Notes under the pieces: generated by a model
Database searches by the model: none
Seen by the model: only the letters and a program-made list of their open reading frames with translations
Told to the model about the DNA's origin: nothing
Part shown: piece by piece, positions 6,153 through 8,280 of the stretch
Position numbering within the stretch: the stretch's first letter is position 1
Layout of the letters: each line of letters begins with the position of its first letter
NCBI GenBank assembly: GCA_002469545.1
Contig: DKMK01000063.1
Span: 381-8,660 of the forward strand
DNA length: 8,280 nucleotides
Origin: Rhodobacterales bacterium UBA7416
Lineage (GTDB): Bacteria > Pseudomonadota > Alphaproteobacteria > Rhodobacterales > Rhodobacteraceae
Direction of reading: 5' to 3'
Program-made: the position numbers and the translations under genes

Positions 6153-6812
6153 ATGCCCGTCAAACAACACCCCACAAATTTCAAACCTATCCCTGCCAAA
6201 ACATTGGCGGCCTTCGCAGACATCCCCGCCGCCGTGGCATCCGATACCTTGTCGCGCGGTCAAACCATGCAAGGCGGCATAAGGCCCCTCACGCCATCTA
6301 TGAAATTACTGGGTCAGGCTCGCACCGCCGAATGCCCCGTGGGCGACAATTCCGCCATCCGCGCGGCAATCGGGCTATGTGAACGCGGCCAAGTCATCGT
6401 CGTCAACGCCCAAGGTTTCGAAAACACAGCGGTCTTCGGCGGCCTTATGACGCTCTACGCCAAGGAACGCGGCGTCGCAGGGCTGGTGATCGACGGCGCG
6501 GTACGCGACAGCGAAGAAATCATAGACGCAGATCTACCCATGTTCGCCCGCAACACTTGCCCACGCGGCCCACGCAAATCTGGCGACGGCTTTGTCGATG
6601 GCACAATCGCAGTCGGCGGCGTTGCCATATCCGCAGGCGATCTGATCATCGGCGATGCAGACGGCATCACCGTTGTACCCTATGCCCAAATCGAAACCTG
6701 CTTGGCCGACGCTACAGAAGTATTGCGCAAAGAAGAGGCAATCTTAGAAACCCTAAAACAGGGCGGATCACTGGCCGCAATCTATGGGGCGGTGGACGTG
6801 GAAAAACTATAA
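6153..6812 (+). CDS. RraA / HMG-aldolase family protein
   Basis: Encodes 219 residues and is the only plus-strand gene. The family includes 4-hydroxy-4-methyl-2-oxoglutarate aldolases (retro-aldol cleavage yielding pyruvate, or oxaloacetate decarboxylation, with a divalent metal) and RraA, a regulator of RNase E. Family landmarks are GLVIDGAVRDSEEI (110-123), with the conserved R118-D119, and GDLIIGDADGITVVP (162-176). In active aldolases a D or E lies 21 residues before that arginine (the D-X20-R-D motif); here that position appears to be G97, in FGGLM, so catalysis is uncertain. The retained R-D differs from E. coli RraA, which has R-Q as I recall it. The ATG at 6153 has AAAGG nine bases upstream; a start at 6036 would overlap the divergent gene and add 39 unlike residues. 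GC is near 60% by eye, well above the neighbours, which hints at transfer. Confidence 0.88.
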   Translation: MPVKQHPTNFKPIPAKTLAAFADIPAAVASDTLSRGQTMQGGIRPLTPSMKLLGQARTAECPVGDNSAIRAAIGLCERGQVIVVNAQGFENTAVFGGLMTLYAKERGVAGLVIDGAVRDSEEIIDADLPMFARNTCPRGPRKSGDGFVDGTIAVGGVAISAGDLIIGDADGITVVPYAQIETCLADATEVLRKEEAILETLKQGGSLAAIYGAVDVEKL

Positions 6813-7199
6813 TACCGTTTTAATCACAGCCAGCGTTTTGGCAGGCAATGGGCTTTGCTGATCGGCGCAAACCGTCTTGCAAATCGATCTAAAAACGCTT
6901 TCGATATTATCTGTGGCCGTTTCAAAATACCTTTTTTGTTTAACGATTGCCATCAACAGATCGCCGGCAAAAAAATCCCCCTCAAGATAAGGATTTTTTA
7001 ACAACCCACGCAATGCGATTGGCACCAAGAAAGGCAATCCAATCCCTTGCCCGACCAAAATACGAATATCTTCCACGTTCAATTCGCAAATGGGAATTTT
7101 TCGCAGCGCGTGGCACCTTTCAACTAAATGTGACGCAGCGCCGGAAACTGGCCAATAATCACGCTCCAACTGCTCTATGCTCAAATGTCCGTTCTTCAT
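6807..7199 (-). CDS. CdiI_3-like contact-dependent growth inhibition immunity protein
   Basis: Encodes about 130 residues from the ATG at 7199. The sequence matches what I recall of the CdiI_3-type immunity proteins: an N-terminal S-I-E-Q-L-E motif with a W-P, RCHALR (28-33), the hallmark VEDIRILVGQGIGLPFLVP (42-60) and EGDFFAGDLL (73-82). Members are annotated as immunity proteins that bind and neutralise a cognate toxin domain in the cytoplasm, though many lie far from any toxin. No CdiA/CdiB or polymorphic toxin gene is in the window. A GTG start at 7220 would overlap the upstream gene and add seven residues; the ATG gives the expected N-terminus, 14 bases after the upstream stop. Its 3' end overlaps the rraA-like gene by six bases, tail to tail. 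The assignment is from memory of the family. Confidence 0.75.
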   Translation of the reverse strand: MKNGHLSIEQLERDYWPVSGAASHLVERCHALRKIPICELNVEDIRILVGQGIGLPFLVPIALRGLLKNPYLEGDFFAGDLLMAIVKQKRYFETATDNIESVFRSICKTVCADQQSPLPAKTLAVIKTVL

Positions 7200-7213
7200 A
7201 TATCGTCTTTCAA

Positions 7214-7777
7214 TCACCACTCAACAATGCTCAATTCAGGCCAATAACCGCGCCATTTCGCGACTTTGTCTCGATAAACCGCCTCAGAAATAATCACCTT
7301 ATTCGCCTTGACGACCCCGTTCATCAGGTCGGATGTACCCCTTGGTGCAAATACATTCAGTGTCGCACCCTTTGGGCAAATACCAACACACGTCGCGGTG
7401 GTCGGAAACGTACGAATGGCATCCTTGCTGGACGTGTACGGCGCGATAGCATTGCCAAATTTAGCCTCGTACCACATATGAACACGCGCTTCGTTTTTGA
7501 CATCAATTTTTGTGGGGACATCGTGGAAAAGCGCACGAATGCGTTCGGCCTGCGCTTGTTCGCCATCCTCGGACATGTCATTGGGATCGAAATAGATGAT
7601 GTCGATATCCGAAATTCCATGATCTACCGCATATCCAAATTGCGCGTTCCAAACCGTCTGCGCCAAACAGCCCGCAACCAGCCAGCAATCGGGCAAACCA
7701 ATTTGCGCCCAACGATCCAAGATCACGGATAATAATGGACTGTTTTCAATATGGCTGACGAGCTTTTTTGTGGTCAC
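7214..7777 (-). CDS. Nucleotidyltransferase-like protein (PF06042 / DUF925 type)
   Basis: Encodes 187 residues. It carries the fold signature of the family: a helical start, then WLVAGCLAQTVWN (32-44) and the acidic pair in SDIDIIYFD (56-64; D57, D59), which fits the metal-binding carboxylates of nucleotidyltransferases. KNEARVHMWYEAKFG (94-108), ATCVGI (128-133) and a Y-R-x-K-V near 168-172 follow and are also typical. No substrate is known to me for this family, so activity is inferred. The start is GTG at 7777, with AAGAG six bases upstream; the first in-frame ATG is at codon 68, inside the conserved domain. It lies 9 bp after the MORN-repeat gene and is followed closely by the immunity-like gene, so the three are probably one operon. 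A NTase toxin with a partner is an alternative, unproven reading. Confidence 0.85.
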   Translation of the reverse strand: MTTKKLVSHIENSPLLSVILDRWAQIGLPDCWLVAGCLAQTVWNAQFGYAVDHGISDIDIIYFDPNDMSEDGEQAQAERIRALFHDVPTKIDVKNEARVHMWYEAKFGNAIAPYTSSKDAIRTFPTTATCVGICPKGATLNVFAPRGTSDLMNGVVKANKVIISEAVYRDKVAKWRGYWPELSIVEW

Positions 7778-7786
7778 ACGTCGCTC

Positions 7787-8280
7787 TTATTGTGCGCTTG
7801 GCGTTTCTGCCGTGGGCTCTTCCAACGGTTCTTTCTCTGCCCCATCTGCCCAAATACCGTAAAATACACGGCCCGATTTATATTCCATTTTACCCGTGCC
7901 CTCGGGTTTCCCCGCTAAAAATGCACCCGTGTAAACATCGCCATTATCAAACGTCGCAACGCCCATGCCTTCGATTTTACCACCAGCCCATTGGCCAGTG
8001 TAATGAAACCCATTGTTTAAGGTCAGCGTGCCTTCGCCATCTGGGCGACCCGCTTTGAACATTCCATCATACAACGATCCATCAGGTTGCAATTCCAACC
8101 CTTTACCTTGTTTCACACCTTCAACCCATGTGCCTTCATAAACGTGCCCATCAGGATAAGTTATTTTACCGTTCCCATGGTTGCGTGCATTTTGAAAATC
8201 ACCAACGTAAATCGTACCATCTTCAAATGTTGCGGTGCCTTTGCCGGCAATGGTGCCATTCACCCAATCGCCAGAATAAC
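7787..8280 (-). CDS. MORN-repeat protein, 5' end beyond the window
   Basis: The frame is open through the right edge, with 163 residues visible; the GTG at 8263 is simply an internal valine, since residues before it (YSGDW) continue the repeat. Five full repeats of exactly 23 residues are seen (pattern Y-x-G-x-[WF]-x-x-G-x-x-x-G-x-G-x-x-x-x-x-x-[DNS]-G), plus a nearly complete one at the edge and a half repeat (RVFYGIWADG) at the end. MORN repeats form an elongated beta-hairpin array; in eukaryotes they are associated with membranes, while bacterial roles are mostly unknown. A short acidic, Pro/Thr/Glu-rich C-terminus follows and lacks a membrane segment. Any signal peptide or anchor would be encoded outside the window. 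It is the first visible gene of the three-gene minus-strand unit. Confidence 0.9.
   Translation of the reverse strand, partial: YSGDWVNGTIAGKGTATFEDGTIYVGDFQNARNHGNGKITYPDGHVYEGTWVEGVKQGKGLELQPDGSLYDGMFKAGRPDGEGTLTLNNGFHYTGQWAGGKIEGMGVATFDNGDVYTGAFLAGKPEGTGKMEYKSGRVFYGIWADGAEKEPLEEPTAETPSAQ

Noticed and set aside
7200..7220. GTG start at 7220 for the immunity-like protein
   Set aside because: The added seven residues do not resemble the family and no clear ribosome-binding site precedes the GTG; the ATG at 7199 fits better, though the overlap start cannot be excluded.
8261..8263. GTG as the start of the MORN-repeat gene
   Set aside because: The frame stays open to the right edge and the residues before it continue the MORN pattern, so this is an internal valine.
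1..8280. Phage, transposon, CRISPR or tRNA elements
   Set aside because: No integrase or transposase motifs, no regularly spaced repeats and no tRNA-like cloverleaf were seen on either strand; the 23-residue periodicity at the right end is protein-level MORN repetition.

Overview
The window comes from an alphaproteobacterium, most likely a low-GC member of Rhodobacterales. This is inferred from the MreB, MreC, LeuA and PBP2 sequences and from the gene order leuA-mreB-mreC-mreD-mrdA, which I recall as typical of that order. By eye GC is about 45-53% in most of the window, rising to about 60% in the single plus-strand gene. No rRNA, tRNA, insertion sequence or CRISPR array is visible.

Left part (1-2911, read on the minus strand): the cell-shape cluster mreB, mreC, mreD and mrdA (PBP2, cut by the window edge). 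mreC/mreD and mreD/mrdA overlap by ATGA, and a near-identical 16-nt ribosome-binding block lies before both downstream starts. A candidate promoter with a small 5'UTR hairpin precedes mreB. mreC most likely starts at TTG.

Middle (2912-4669, minus strand): leuA (2-isopropylmalate synthase). Upstream of it is an unannotated 30-codon reading frame with nine leucine codons, a strong hairpin beginning at its stop codon, and a promoter placed so that transcription may start at the reading frame's own ATG. This looks like a leucine-responsive attenuator.

Centre-right (4670-6812): a 455-residue multi-pass membrane protein of unknown function on the minus strand. Across a 115-bp divergent intergenic region lies a higher-GC RraA/HMG-aldolase-family gene on the plus strand.

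Right part (6807-8280, minus strand): a compact three-gene unit of a MORN-repeat protein (5' end outside the window), a PF06042-type nucleotidyltransferase-like protein and a small protein resembling contact-dependent-inhibition immunity proteins (CdiI_3-like). The last gene overlaps the rraA-like gene tail to tail by 6 bp.

Together the window holds a cell-wall elongation module (MreB filaments, MreC/MreD membrane partners, PBP2 transpeptidase), the first committed step of leucine synthesis with its probable leader control, and accessory genes of uncertain role. The leader/attenuator and the immunity-like operon are the most rewarding things to check.
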